A stretch of 64,000 bases of DNA, from NCBI GenBank assembly GCA_034506315.1, contig JAPDPT010000002.1, positions 1 to 64,000 of the forward strand, given 5' to 3'. This DNA is from a candidate division KSB1 bacterium. GTDB taxonomy: Bacteria > Zhuqueibacterota > Zhuqueibacteria > Oleimicrobiales > Geothermoviventaceae. Position 1 is the stretch's first letter; each line of letters opens with the position of its first letter. Below are positions 8,657-17,012 of this stretch, piece after piece. The position numbers were made by a program, and so were the translations under genes. Below the pieces are notes generated by a model. The model did no database searches. It was not told the origin of the DNA and saw only the letters and a list, made by a program, of their open reading frames with translations.

Positions 8657-9610
8657 TCACCTTCTGCGGACTACCCGGTACGGCACAGGACGGTCCCCGA
8701 GCGCTACAATGAGTTTGCCCACCAGGCCGAGCAGGACGAACTGCATGGCCGCTGCCAGGAGCAGGAATACCAGGCTCGCCAAGATGTTGAGCTCGCTTGC
8801 GTCCGGACTGCCGCTTGTCAGCTTGGTGGCCATTGCCACCCCGAAGCCCAATGCCGCCAGGAGGCAAACGGCCGCGAGCTTGCCGAAAAAGTGCAGGGGA
8901 TTCCGCTCGTACTTCAGCAACAAGCTCAGCGTGAACAGGTCCATGATCACCTTGTAGGTGCGCGTGATGTTGTACTTGGACTTGCCCGCCACCCGGGGAT
9001 GATGCCGGACCGGCACTTCCGCAATCCGCCCCTCCTCCAAACGGGACAGAGCGGGAATAAACCGATGGAGCTCTCCGTAGAGCCGGATGCGATCGATGAT
9101 CTCCCGCCGGTACGCCTTGAGGGCGCAGCCGGTGTCGTGGAGCCGGACACCCGTCACGGAGCAGATGAGGCGATTGGCAAGCCAGCTCGGGACCTTCCGG
9201 ATGAGAAGCTTATCTTTGCGGTGGCGTCGCCAGCCGCTCACCACGTCAAACCCTTCCTCAAGCTTTTCCAGCAGAAAGGGGATATCCGCGGGATCGTTTT
9301 GCAAGTCCCCGTCCATGGTGATGATGATGCGTCCGCGGGCGTTTTCGAACCCTGCAGCCAGGGCAGCCGATTGACCGAAGTTGCGACGCAGGCGCACCAC
9401 GCGTACCCGCGGGTCGACCGCTGCCAGGTGCTCCAGAAGGCGCGGCGAGGCGTCGCGACTGCCGTCGTCGACGAGGATAAACTCCCACGGGAGTCCAAGC
9501 TGATCCATCGTCTCCGTAACCCGGCGGTGAAGGGCCTGGATGTTCCCTTCCTCATTGTAGATCGGAACCACGATGGAAAGATCAACCGCGGCCGGCTCAG
9601 TCGTAGGCAT
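8657..9610 (-). CDS. GT2 polyprenyl-phosphate glycosyltransferase (GtrB/ArnC-like)
   Basis: This 317-residue enzyme is a canonical polyprenyl-phosphate hexosyl- or aminoarabinosyl-transferase type GT2. It has VPIYNEEGN at residues 15-23, VDDGSRD at 47-53, an intact D100-G-D102-L-Q and NDP motif, VSGWRRHRKD, the VRLHDTGC segment, and two C-terminal hydrophobic helices that anchor it in the inner membrane. I chose the ATG at 9610, since upstream in-frame residues do not resemble the family and a GGGA lies about 6 nt before it. A 229-nt gap precedes it. Its product could be the lipid-linked donor for the GT39-like enzyme at 2585-4348. Confidence 0.88.
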   Translation of the reverse strand: MPTTEPAAVDLSIVVPIYNEEGNIQALHRRVTETMDQLGLPWEFILVDDGSRDASPRLLEHLAAVDPRVRVVRLRRNFGQSAALAAGFENARGRIIITMDGDLQNDPADIPFLLEKLEEGFDVVSGWRRHRKDKLLIRKVPSWLANRLICSVTGVRLHDTGCALKAYRREIIDRIRLYGELHRFIPALSRLEEGRIAEVPVRHHPRVAGKSKYNITRTYKVIMDLFTLSLLLKYERNPLHFFGKLAAVCLLAALGFGVAMATKLTSGSPDASELNILASLVFLLLAAAMQFVLLGLVGKLIVALGDRPVPYRVVRRR

Positions 9611-9839
9611 GGTTGTCCCATCCAGATACAATTTCTTCCCTCTACCGCGCCATCCAGGAAGCGAAGGACCGAAGAGTGCCCGCCACAAACTCGGCCACAA
9701 TCGCAGCCGCCTCCACGAATGGGAGGCTATCGCTTATACTCCAGGCTGAAACGGCTCTCTACCTTTGCCGACGCAGGTTGCCTGCGATGCGACCAGAGGC
9801 GTTGCCAAGATGGTGCCAAATGCGGGGCCGTCGGTGGGC
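9611..9839 (-). other. 229-nt intergenic stretch with two short hairpins
   Basis: No coding sequence with a ribosome site was found here. It contains a 6-bp stem with a 3-nt loop (CGCAGG/CCTGCG at 9772-9786) and a second 6-bp stem (GCCTCC/GGAGGC near 9710-9730). TATAAG near 9736 resembles a -10 box on the minus strand but lacks a matching -35. It may hold a weak internal promoter for the GT2 trio. Confidence 0.3.
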
Positions 9840-10802
9840 TTAGGCGGAGGAATCCGCGGCGTGCTGGTCCAAGGCCGAGGCCCAGTGAACCAATCCCCCC
9901 AGCGCTGCCAGGAAGAGAGCTTGCACGAAGAACAGGAGCGAGACAGAGAAAGCCACCTCCGCCGGCACGCCGACCTGCCCGAGCAGGGCCACAAAACTGG
10001 CTTCCCTGACGCCCAGCCCGGCAAAAGCGATCGGGATGGCCGTCAGAATCGTCACAGCGGGCACGACGAAAAGGTACACCGCAGGAGAAGCAATGGCCCC
10101 CACACTGAGTCCCAGCAAATACACAATGATCACCCCCAGACACTGGTAGACGATGCTGAGGGCGAACACCAGGAGGATGCTCTGTCCCCCTCGGAAACTG
10201 GCCGCGAAGGCCTGCCGGATTCCGGCCACCGTTTGGGCCAGGCGGCTGGCCCGCGTTCTTTGAAGGGCGCGCTCCAGAGGCAGGAGGACGCGCGGCCACG
10301 CGACGGCAGCCAGACAGCAAAGGAACACGCCGAAACACAGAACGAGAGCGGGACCGAATCGATAGAGCATTTCCCGCGAAGACGGGAAAAAGTAGGCGCA
10401 CCCAGCCAGGAAAAACAGAGCCCCGAAGCCAATCGCCCGCGTGGTCACCAGAGTGGCGGCCGCCTCGGTTACGGGGGTCCCGAACCTCTTCAGGTACAGA
10501 GCCCGGACCACATCGATCCCGAGGCTACTCGGAAGGAGGGTCCCGTAGAAGTTGCCAACCAGGTGGGCGTACAGCACGGCGCGAAGTCGCATTGGTCCAG
10601 CCGCGTGCCGGATGACCAGGAGCCAGGTCAGCACCATCAGGAACTGCTGGACGAAGAGCACCAAAAAAGCCCCGGCCAGAACCGCGCGTCTCACCGACCC
10701 GAGGACCGCCGTCAGCTTGGGCCAATCGATGCGGGTCGCCAAAATCCAGAGGATCAGACCGCTCAGAACAACTTTGGCTGCCAATTTCAACCGCGCGGAC
10801 AT
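9840..10802 (-). CDS. UPF0104/LPG-synthase-TM family membrane protein
   Basis: This 320-residue protein is an integral membrane protein of the family that includes the transmembrane part of lysylphosphatidylglycerol synthase (MprF). About eight hydrophobic helices are visible, with family-typical segments NFYGTLLPSSLGIDVVRA near residues 85-105 and IPIAFAGLGVREASFVALL near residues 250-270. Members lacking the soluble synthetase domain are often encoded beside polyprenyl-phosphate glycosyltransferases, as here, where they may be lipid-related transporters; that role is not proven. The ATG at 10802 directly precedes the first hydrophobic helix. An earlier in-frame ATG would reach into the upstream gene. 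Confidence 0.82.
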   Translation of the reverse strand: MSARLKLAAKVVLSGLILWILATRIDWPKLTAVLGSVRRAVLAGAFLVLFVQQFLMVLTWLLVIRHAAGPMRLRAVLYAHLVGNFYGTLLPSSLGIDVVRALYLKRFGTPVTEAAATLVTTRAIGFGALFFLAGCAYFFPSSREMLYRFGPALVLCFGVFLCCLAAVAWPRVLLPLERALQRTRASRLAQTVAGIRQAFAASFRGGQSILLVFALSIVYQCLGVIIVYLLGLSVGAIASPAVYLFVVPAVTILTAIPIAFAGLGVREASFVALLGQVGVPAEVAFSVSLLFFVQALFLAALGGLVHWASALDQHAADSSA

Positions 10803-10891
10803 GCCGTTGTACCCGTTCCTCTTGGCCGGGACCGAGACCGCCTGTTCCGGGGATAGCGGCTGAGGCCTAAGGTGCCCACTGCCGCAACGGT

Positions 10892-12691
10892 TCAGGCAAC
10901 TGGATCCTGGAGGTTCAACTCCTCCCAGCTCCTCAGCCACAGCTCCAGCACGTAAAGCGCCCAAAGCCGGTGCGAATGATCGTGGCGCCCTTCGGAGGTC
11001 TCCCTGATCATTTCCTCGAGGCGATCGGCCCGGACGAGCTCCCACTGGACAATCCTCGGATTCCGGAGCAGGGTCTGCCGCACCTCTGCGCTGAGGACGT
11101 TGTCTTCGCGCAGCCACTTACGCATCGGAACGCTGTGCCCAAGCTTGTCCTTCCGATAGACGATCGCGTCCGGGAGGATCCCCTCCATGGCCTTCTTCTG
11201 GATGTACTTCTGTTCCCTGGAGTTGGGAATCTTCAGCTCTCCCGGAATGCGAGCGCAGAAGTCCACCAGCTGCGGATCGAGCAGCGGACACCGTGCACGG
11301 ATCCCGAAGGCGCGAAGGAGAGAAAGCCGCCGCAGGTAGAATTGCACCACGGTGTAATAGTCGCCGAAGAGGGCGCGGTCGAGCTCGTCCGGCCAGGGAA
11401 GCGCCGCGTAGAGTTCACGGAGCCAGGCAAGCTGGGCGCCTTCCCGTACCTGGGGCCACAGTCCGGGTGACAGCAACGCTTCCAGTTCCCTGGGCGAGTA
11501 GTAGAGACGCCAGCGGTTGCTGTGGAACGCGCGCGGAAACCTCTGTCCCTGAACGAAGCGCTTGAGCTTCACGCTGAGACTGCTCTTCCGGTGCGACTCC
11601 GGGATCAGCCTGGCAACCCACGTTACGGGCCAACGGGCGAAGGCAGGGACTCTTTCCCAGGCTCTGGCCGCGCGGTCAGCCAGATAGACGGGATGGCCGG
11701 CAAAGAGCTCGTCGCCCCCATCGCCCGTCAGCAAGACCTCGATCTTGCCTGATGCGTGCTGACCCAGCAGGAAGGTGGCCACCTCGATGCCCAGGTCGGC
11801 CTGCGGCTCGTCCATGTGGCGCACCATCTCCGCGGCGGCCAGGGCTCGCTCGGGCGTGTACTCGACCTGTTCGTACGTCGCCCCGTAGTGACGAGCCACC
11901 AGGGAAGCGTAGTGGGACTCATCGTAGGTCTCCACCGGGCAACGGAAGGAGAAGGCGCGCAGTTGCCCGGGCCGATATTGGCTCGCAAAGGCCATCACCG
12001 TGCTCGAGTCCATTCCCCCGCTCACCGACACACCTACCTGCTCATTTTCCGGCAGGCGAACTCGCACGGCGCGGTCGAACTGACTCCGCAGCTCCGCAAT
12101 TAGTTCGCCGACGCTTCCGGAGAACTTGTTTCCAAAGTCCGGGGACCAGTACCGCTCGCAGGTGACTTGGCTCCCCTGGATCCGTACAAGACATCCCGGC
12201 GGCACCTTGTGCACGTTGCGGATGAGCGTTCTGCCCGAGGGATTGTAGTTCAAAGTCAAGTAGGTCGCGAGGGCATCGTAATCGAGAGCCTCGGGAAAGC
12301 GAGCCCCTGCTGCCAAGGCCCGTAAGGAGGTGCTGAATTCTGTGTGGCCTTCGTCCGTGAGGCGAAAGTACAGCGCCTCCACGCCCAGATGGTCCCGCAC
12401 CAGGATCAGTTCTCCGCTCTGGCGGTCGAACAGAGCGGCGGCGAATCCCCCGTTGAGCTTCCGAAATAGGGCTGGTCCCTCCTGGCTCAAACGGTCGAGG
12501 AGACGTTTGGCGCACCCCGCAGGGGCCTCACCCCCAGGGCACCCCAGGAGGTCGCCCCTGATCGCCAGCTGATAACGCTCGTTGGCGGCCAACTCGGAGA
12601 ACAGAGACCGATCCGCGGGTCCAGAGGTCCGAAACTTGACCTGAAGCTCTTTGCGACCATCCGGAGTGACCAACACAGCGCCGTGCATCAT
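10892..12691 (-). CDS. Asparagine-synthetase-like amide ligase lacking the glutaminase cysteine
   Basis: This 599-residue protein has the two-domain architecture of AsnB. The ATP-pyrophosphatase domain is intact, with SGGMDSS at residues 224-230 and GDGGDELFAG near 320. The N-terminal class II amidotransferase domain is shortened and degenerate: it starts MMHGAV instead of MCG, and lacks the RLSI and NGEIYN glutamine-binding motifs, although RDHLGVEALYF (99-109) remains. It therefore should not hydrolyse glutamine. Known family members without the cysteine include beta-lactam synthetases, which join an internal or external amine after adenylation. A good ribosome site (GAGGTG) precedes the ATG. 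The substrate here is probably a polysaccharide precursor or peptide substituent, by context only. Confidence 0.82.
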   Translation of the reverse strand: MMHGAVLVTPDGRKELQVKFRTSGPADRSLFSELAANERYQLAIRGDLLGCPGGEAPAGCAKRLLDRLSQEGPALFRKLNGGFAAALFDRQSGELILVRDHLGVEALYFRLTDEGHTEFSTSLRALAAGARFPEALDYDALATYLTLNYNPSGRTLIRNVHKVPPGCLVRIQGSQVTCERYWSPDFGNKFSGSVGELIAELRSQFDRAVRVRLPENEQVGVSVSGGMDSSTVMAFASQYRPGQLRAFSFRCPVETYDESHYASLVARHYGATYEQVEYTPERALAAAEMVRHMDEPQADLGIEVATFLLGQHASGKIEVLLTGDGGDELFAGHPVYLADRAARAWERVPAFARWPVTWVARLIPESHRKSSLSVKLKRFVQGQRFPRAFHSNRWRLYYSPRELEALLSPGLWPQVREGAQLAWLRELYAALPWPDELDRALFGDYYTVVQFYLRRLSLLRAFGIRARCPLLDPQLVDFCARIPGELKIPNSREQKYIQKKAMEGILPDAIVYRKDKLGHSVPMRKWLREDNVLSAEVRQTLLRNPRIVQWELVRADRLEEMIRETSEGRHDHSHRLWALYVLELWLRSWEELNLQDPVA

Positions 12692-12717
12692 CTTCTTTCA
12701 CCTCGGAATCTCTTTCT

Positions 12718-13947
12718 TCACTTCGCATTGCTGGAGGCTGTGCGGCCCAGGGCCCCTTGTCTTCGACTGCTCTCCCTCCAAAGCCGAGTGGCCTCGCGAA
12801 ACCGGATTCGCAGTGCCTCCCCCATGGATATCGACCCTTCTCCTGGGAGAGTGCGCAGGAAGACCTCATCGAGCCTCCAAAGATGGCGCAAGCCGCCCTC
12901 CTGATGATTTCGCCACGATGCGGGCTGGGCACCCCAGTGAACCGCCCTGTACCCACATTGCCGCATCGCCCCGAAGTGGCGCCGGGAAGCTGTGAACCAA
13001 GGCAAACAGAGGTGCTGCACCGGCTGGCCCATCCTCGCTTCGAGTTCAGCCCGTGCCCGGCCGAGCTCCTCACGGACCAGGCCCTGGAGCTCGTCCGCGG
13101 TCGCCCAATCGAAGGCATCGCGGACGCTCCGGAGAGCGCGTTCGTACGCCTCCCGCAGTCTATTGCGCCATCCCGGGTCTTCGAAGAACCTCCTTCCGCC
13201 CCCGCGGCGGACGACTTCTGTACAGAGCCCCGTGAGCTTTGGCGACACCCGGAGGCAACGATCCGTTGCGAGGAGCGGCGCCGAGAGGAACACAGGGGCA
13301 CCGAGCACTGCCTCCTCGCCCCTCTCGGTGATCAGCTCCCGCACCCGGAGTGGCAGATGCGTGTTGGCAAATTCCCTGCCGAGCGCAGCCGGTGTGACAA
13401 ATCCCACCAGAACGGGTTCTGTCTCCACCAGGACGTGGCGGTGGGTGTGAGACTGAAACTCGATCCGCCCCGTGGCAGCCATCGCCTCCATTTCCGGCCA
13501 GGTGCAGAGACGGGTCTCGGGTAAGCCCGTCTCCGCTTCCCTTTCGTGGCCAGAAGCGTGTCCCGCTTCGCCGGGAACGCAGCCTGTCACCACGAAGGCC
13601 GTCGCCTGGAACCCGAACTCCCTGAGCAGGGGGAACGCAGAATCAAAGAGGGACCGCCGCGCGTCGTCAAAGGTCAGGGCTACGCACCTCTCGGCTGCCG
13701 CTGCAGGGGAAGAAAGCTCGCTCACCCGCAAGGTCTTGTAGCCATTGGCCGCCAGAAACGCCAGTTGATCCCGAAAGCGATCCGCCTTCACCGTGTGGAA
13801 TACGAAGATAGGCGGCTGCCCCCCGGGTAATATTCCGCCGCTCTGGAGTCTGCGCCACAGCCCGCTGCGGAGCATCCAGTAGAGGTCGTCGAGATTCTTG
13901 CGGTACATCCACGCAACACGATGGCGCCAGCGCCGATACACGTCCAT
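12718..13947 (-). CDS. NodB-type polysaccharide deacetylase family protein with large insertion
   Basis: This 409-residue protein contains a carbohydrate esterase 4-like core. It has FHTV at residues 50-53, the metal-site motif TFDDA at 92-96 (usually TFDDG) and SHTHRH at 166-171, matching the H(S/T)xxH zinc-binding motif. About 120 residues of charged, arginine-rich sequence are inserted before a C-terminal motif (LCLPWFTASRRH near 315) that resembles the family's late RxPxG region but lacks its consensus. No signal peptide is visible, suggesting cytoplasmic or membrane-associated action on an N-acetylated lipid-linked sugar. It starts 7 nt after the upstream glycosyltransferase stop. Confidence 0.75.
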   Translation of the reverse strand: MDVYRRWRHRVAWMYRKNLDDLYWMLRSGLWRRLQSGGILPGGQPPIFVFHTVKADRFRDQLAFLAANGYKTLRVSELSSPAAAAERCVALTFDDARRSLFDSAFPLLREFGFQATAFVVTGCVPGEAGHASGHEREAETGLPETRLCTWPEMEAMAATGRIEFQSHTHRHVLVETEPVLVGFVTPAALGREFANTHLPLRVRELITERGEEAVLGAPVFLSAPLLATDRCLRVSPKLTGLCTEVVRRGGGRRFFEDPGWRNRLREAYERALRSVRDAFDWATADELQGLVREELGRARAELEARMGQPVQHLCLPWFTASRRHFGAMRQCGYRAVHWGAQPASWRNHQEGGLRHLWRLDEVFLRTLPGEGSISMGEALRIRFREATRLWRESSRRQGALGRTASSNAK

Positions 13948-13954
13948 GGGATCT

Positions 13955-15106
13955 TCAGCGACTCAGGAGATTCCGGTACAGTTCTCCCAGTTGAGCGGCG
14001 CTCTGCTGGATGCTGAAGCGTTGCGCGTTGCGGCGCCCCTTTTCCCCCAGCTCCGCGGCCAGCTGGGGATCCTCGTAAAGCCGCCGGATCCCCTTCGCCA
14101 GAGCCTCAGGGTCCGCCGGTGGCACCAGAATGGCATTCTCCGGCGAGCCTACTGCCTCGGGGATACCCCCCACCGCGGTGGCCACAACCGGCTTCCCACA
14201 AGCCATTGCTTCCACGACGCTCAGGCCAAAACCCTCTCGGATCGAAGGGACCACCACCGCATCCAGCGCCGTAAGAAGCGACGGGATCTCGTCCACATGC
14301 CCCAGGAACTGAAGGGTCCCGCTGTCGAGGCCCAGGGCCCTGGCCTGAGCCAGCAGATCCTCCCTCTGGGGTCCGTCGCCCGCGACCACAAAGTGCATTT
14401 GGGGAAGTTCCTGGTGCAAGCGGTGGGCAGCCTGGACAAAGAAGTGCACTCCCTTTTCCTCGCGCAGCCGAGCGGCGACGCCCGCAATCCAAGCTTCCTC
14501 AGGCAGGCCGAACTTGCGCCTCAGGGATGGAGGTGGGACATTCACGCTGAATCGGCCCAGGTCGATGCCGTCGTAGATAACCGCGATCTTCTCCTCCGGC
14601 ACGCAACGTGCGTTGGCCATAAAGTCGCGGACTCCGTGGGAGACGGCCACGCCGCAGTCGGTCCGGTTCCTCAGGAGCCAGTCGCCTATCCAGAACCATG
14701 GCTTCTTTTTGAGCACGGCGTGCTCGTGGATCACCGCTCGGCACCCACAGCCCGGCGCAGCCAGTCGGACCAGGTAGGATGCGTAGTACCCATGGCCGTG
14801 CAGAATCTGGGCACGGTGCTTCTCGGCAAGTTCGCGCACCTTTCGCACGTCCCGGGGCAGGCGGAAAGCGCCGGAGCGAAACCACTCGAGCCTAACCCCG
14901 TTCTCCTCGACGAAATCACACCCGCGGTCGTAGCGGAGGTTCACCACGACCATCTCGAAGCCAGAGGAAGGGGCCCAGCGGTTCCAGTCTACCAGCAGCC
15001 GGGCAACGCTGCTCGGGTTCACCCCATCCATCGAGAGCTTATCGATGACGTGAAGGACCCGGATGAAGCTCGGGCGCTCCAGGAGGGCGCGATCAGGCTC
15101 CTGCAT
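13955..15106 (-). CDS. GT4 glycosyltransferase
   Basis: This 383-residue GT-B enzyme is a typical retaining GT4 transferase. The N-terminal domain has VLHVIDKLSMDG and HGHGYYASY. The C-terminal domain shows GVAARLREEKGVHFFVQA around residues 207-225, VVAGDGPQRE, FLGHVDEIPSLLTALDAVV, and the EGFGLSVVEAMACGKPVVAT segment with its EX7E catalytic pattern near 295. The ATG at 15106 overlaps the upstream acyltransferase gene by 14 bp and has GGAG 8 nt before it; an ATG 18 nt earlier lacks this. It likely adds one sugar of the repeat unit on the cytoplasmic face. Confidence 0.88.
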   Translation of the reverse strand: MQEPDRALLERPSFIRVLHVIDKLSMDGVNPSSVARLLVDWNRWAPSSGFEMVVVNLRYDRGCDFVEENGVRLEWFRSGAFRLPRDVRKVRELAEKHRAQILHGHGYYASYLVRLAAPGCGCRAVIHEHAVLKKKPWFWIGDWLLRNRTDCGVAVSHGVRDFMANARCVPEEKIAVIYDGIDLGRFSVNVPPPSLRRKFGLPEEAWIAGVAARLREEKGVHFFVQAAHRLHQELPQMHFVVAGDGPQREDLLAQARALGLDSGTLQFLGHVDEIPSLLTALDAVVVPSIREGFGLSVVEAMACGKPVVATAVGGIPEAVGSPENAILVPPADPEALAKGIRRLYEDPQLAAELGEKGRRNAQRFSIQQSAAQLGELYRNLLSR

Positions 15107-15866
15107 TGGCCTTCTCCGCAGCACTTTCCAGGCGGGATCTCACCACGCGAGCGGGCATTCCGACGGCAATGGCATAGTCGGGGATGTCGGAGTTCACGAC
15201 CGCTCCTGCCCCAATGATGGCGTCGCGGCCTACCCGGCAGCCGTCCAGCACAACCACGTGGGCACCGATCCAGGCGTTATCGCCGATCTCGATGCCTCGC
15301 GCTTCGCGAGGCTGGTCGATGATGGGAACATCGGTGCGGGCAAACGTGTGGGTGCCGCCCACGAAGTAACTGTATGCAGCCACCAGGATGTTCTTTCCCA
15401 GCCTCACAGATCCCGCCGAGAAAACCTCGCAGTTGAAACCGATATTGGCGCCGTCGTCGATCGCGATGTCGCCGTTCTTGCAACTGAGGATCGTGTTCCT
15501 GCCCAGAAATACCCCGTTGCCGATGCGAATGCCTTGATTTGCCCAGCCCTTGGCGTCCAGGACGCAGTTGTCGTCGATCACCACGTTGTCACCGATCTCG
15601 ATCTTGCGAGGGTGACGAATGACCACGTTGGTGCCAAACGTCACATTGCGGCCTACCCTGCCCAGGACTAATGGGTAGAGTTTGGCGCGGAGCACCATTC
15701 CCAGCGCCCCCGGAACCCACGAAGCCAGGAGCATAATAAGCTCGTACTTCAGCAGAAACCAGAGGCTCGTACTGCCTACGACCAGCTCCTGATATTTCCT
15801 GAGCTTTCCTCCCTTCTTGTCGAAAAGCTCTTTCTGGATATCGATGTGATCGCGCTCATCGCCCAT
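15093..15866 (-). CDS. Left-handed beta-helix acyltransferase (hexapeptide repeat)
   Basis: This 257-residue protein is predicted to O- or N-acetylate a sugar of the surface polymer with acetyl-CoA. From about residue 75 the sequence shows imperfect hexapeptide repeats ([IV]GxNxx type), such as IEIGDNVVIDDN and VRLGKNILVAAYSYFVGGTHTF, whose histidine lies where the catalytic His of the family is found. A C-terminal VGMPARVVR cap is typical. The N-terminal 70 residues include a hydrophobic amphipathic stretch (WFLLKYELIMLLASW) that could attach it to the membrane. The ATG has a strong AAGGAGG 7 nt upstream. Confidence 0.87.
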   Translation of the reverse strand: MGDERDHIDIQKELFDKKGGKLRKYQELVVGSTSLWFLLKYELIMLLASWVPGALGMVLRAKLYPLVLGRVGRNVTFGTNVVIRHPRKIEIGDNVVIDDNCVLDAKGWANQGIRIGNGVFLGRNTILSCKNGDIAIDDGANIGFNCEVFSAGSVRLGKNILVAAYSYFVGGTHTFARTDVPIIDQPREARGIEIGDNAWIGAHVVVLDGCRVGRDAIIGAGAVVNSDIPDYAIAVGMPARVVRSRLESAAEKANAGA

Positions 15867-15944
15867 CCCACGACCTCCTTAAAGCTCCGCCTCGTCGGCC
15901 GTCGGGTCTACCGACCTGCCTAATCTGCAGGCGCACCCCCGGTT

Positions 15945-17003
15945 CTACAGCCAGCCGTGAGCCCGGTACCATTCCGCTGTCCGTTTCAGCCCCGTGTCGA
16001 GATCTACCTTGGGTCGATAGCCAAGCAGGGTTTTGGCTTTGGAGATATCGAAAGCGCGGTTTTTGGTGAAGAAATCGAGTCGACGTGGGTAGAGGGGCGG
16101 CTCCACCCGGAGCAAGCGGCAAAGCCTCTCGCAAAGGTAGGCGGCCGCCAGGACGGGCCCGACCGGTACATGCCGGATTCTGACCTCTACGCCCAGAGCT
16201 CGGCCGATGCGGCGCACCAGTTCGTTCAAGGACAAATACTCCTCACCCGCCAGGGTGAACACTTCGCCCTGGATCTCTCGCCGCTCGGCTGCCAGGATCA
16301 TCCCCTCCACCAGATCTTCGACGTAGGTCATCTGATAGAGGACCTCCCCGTCGCCGATCATCGTGAAGGTCCCTCGCGCGGCTCCGCGGAAAAGCTTCAG
16401 GAAGCGGCGGTCGCCTGGACCGTAGATCCCAGCCGGGCGCACCACGATCCCCGACAGACGGGTCGAACGGAAGAATTCCAGAGCGGCCAGCTCTCCCAGC
16501 ATCTTGCTTCGCTGATAGTGATCCCCAGGATTGTAAGGGGTCTCTTCGGTGGCCGGGGGATGGCGGATTTCCCCTTGTACCCCCACGGTGCTGCAGTGCA
16601 GGAATCGTGCTACGCCTGCCGAGACAGCGGCCTCCAGAAGCCGGCGCGTCCCCTCGACGTTTACCTCGTAGAATTCGCGGACGGAGCGCCCCTCGCGGCG
16701 GTAGAGGGCGGCCACATGGTACACTGTCTCCACCCCTTCGCAGGCCCGGCGCAGCGATTCCTGGTCCGCGAGGTCCCCTACGACAATTTCGATCCCATCG
16801 GGCTCCAGCAAGCCCAGTCTTCCCGGGTCCCGGACCAGCGCCCGCACCCGGTAGCCCTTCTGTCGGAGCGCCTGGGTGAGGTGACTGCCCGTAAATCCCG
16901 TTGCGCCGGTCACCAAAACCGGCCCATTCGCCGACCCGTTTGCCACTACGGCCACTCCAGCTTTCGCCTGTACGACCCTCGGGATTAACCCATACCACTT
17001 CAC
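15945..17003 (-). CDS. NAD(P)-dependent epimerase/reductase (extended/atypical SDR, HpnA-like)
   Basis: This 352-residue SDR has a Rossmann motif GATGFTGSHL near residues 33-42, a VGDLAD acidic segment, and catalytic Y-x-x-x-K as YQRSK near residue 165. Its overall pattern resembles dihydroflavonol-reductase/HpnA-type sugar or sterol-like SDRs rather than GalE. About 30 residues precede the Rossmann fold. The GTG at 17003 is used here, but another GTG at 16946 has GGAG 8 nt upstream and would give a family-like N-terminus, so the shorter form is quite possible. It lies between asnB and the acyltransferase, so a sugar-nucleotide or lipid-sugar substrate is likely. Confidence 0.75.
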   Translation of the reverse strand: MKWYGLIPRVVQAKAGVAVVANGSANGPVLVTGATGFTGSHLTQALRQKGYRVRALVRDPGRLGLLEPDGIEIVVGDLADQESLRRACEGVETVYHVAALYRREGRSVREFYEVNVEGTRRLLEAAVSAGVARFLHCSTVGVQGEIRHPPATEETPYNPGDHYQRSKMLGELAALEFFRSTRLSGIVVRPAGIYGPGDRRFLKLFRGAARGTFTMIGDGEVLYQMTYVEDLVEGMILAAERREIQGEVFTLAGEEYLSLNELVRRIGRALGVEVRIRHVPVGPVLAAAYLCERLCRLLRVEPPLYPRRLDFFTKNRAFDISKAKTLLGYRPKVDLDTGLKRTAEWYRAHGWL

Positions 17004-17012
17004 GCCTTGCGG

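Noticed and set aside
13898-15217. A 439-codon plus-strand open frame opposite the GT4 and acyltransferase genes
   Set aside because: Its translation has no recognisable domain and is antisense to two well-supported genes; long antisense frames are expected at this base composition.
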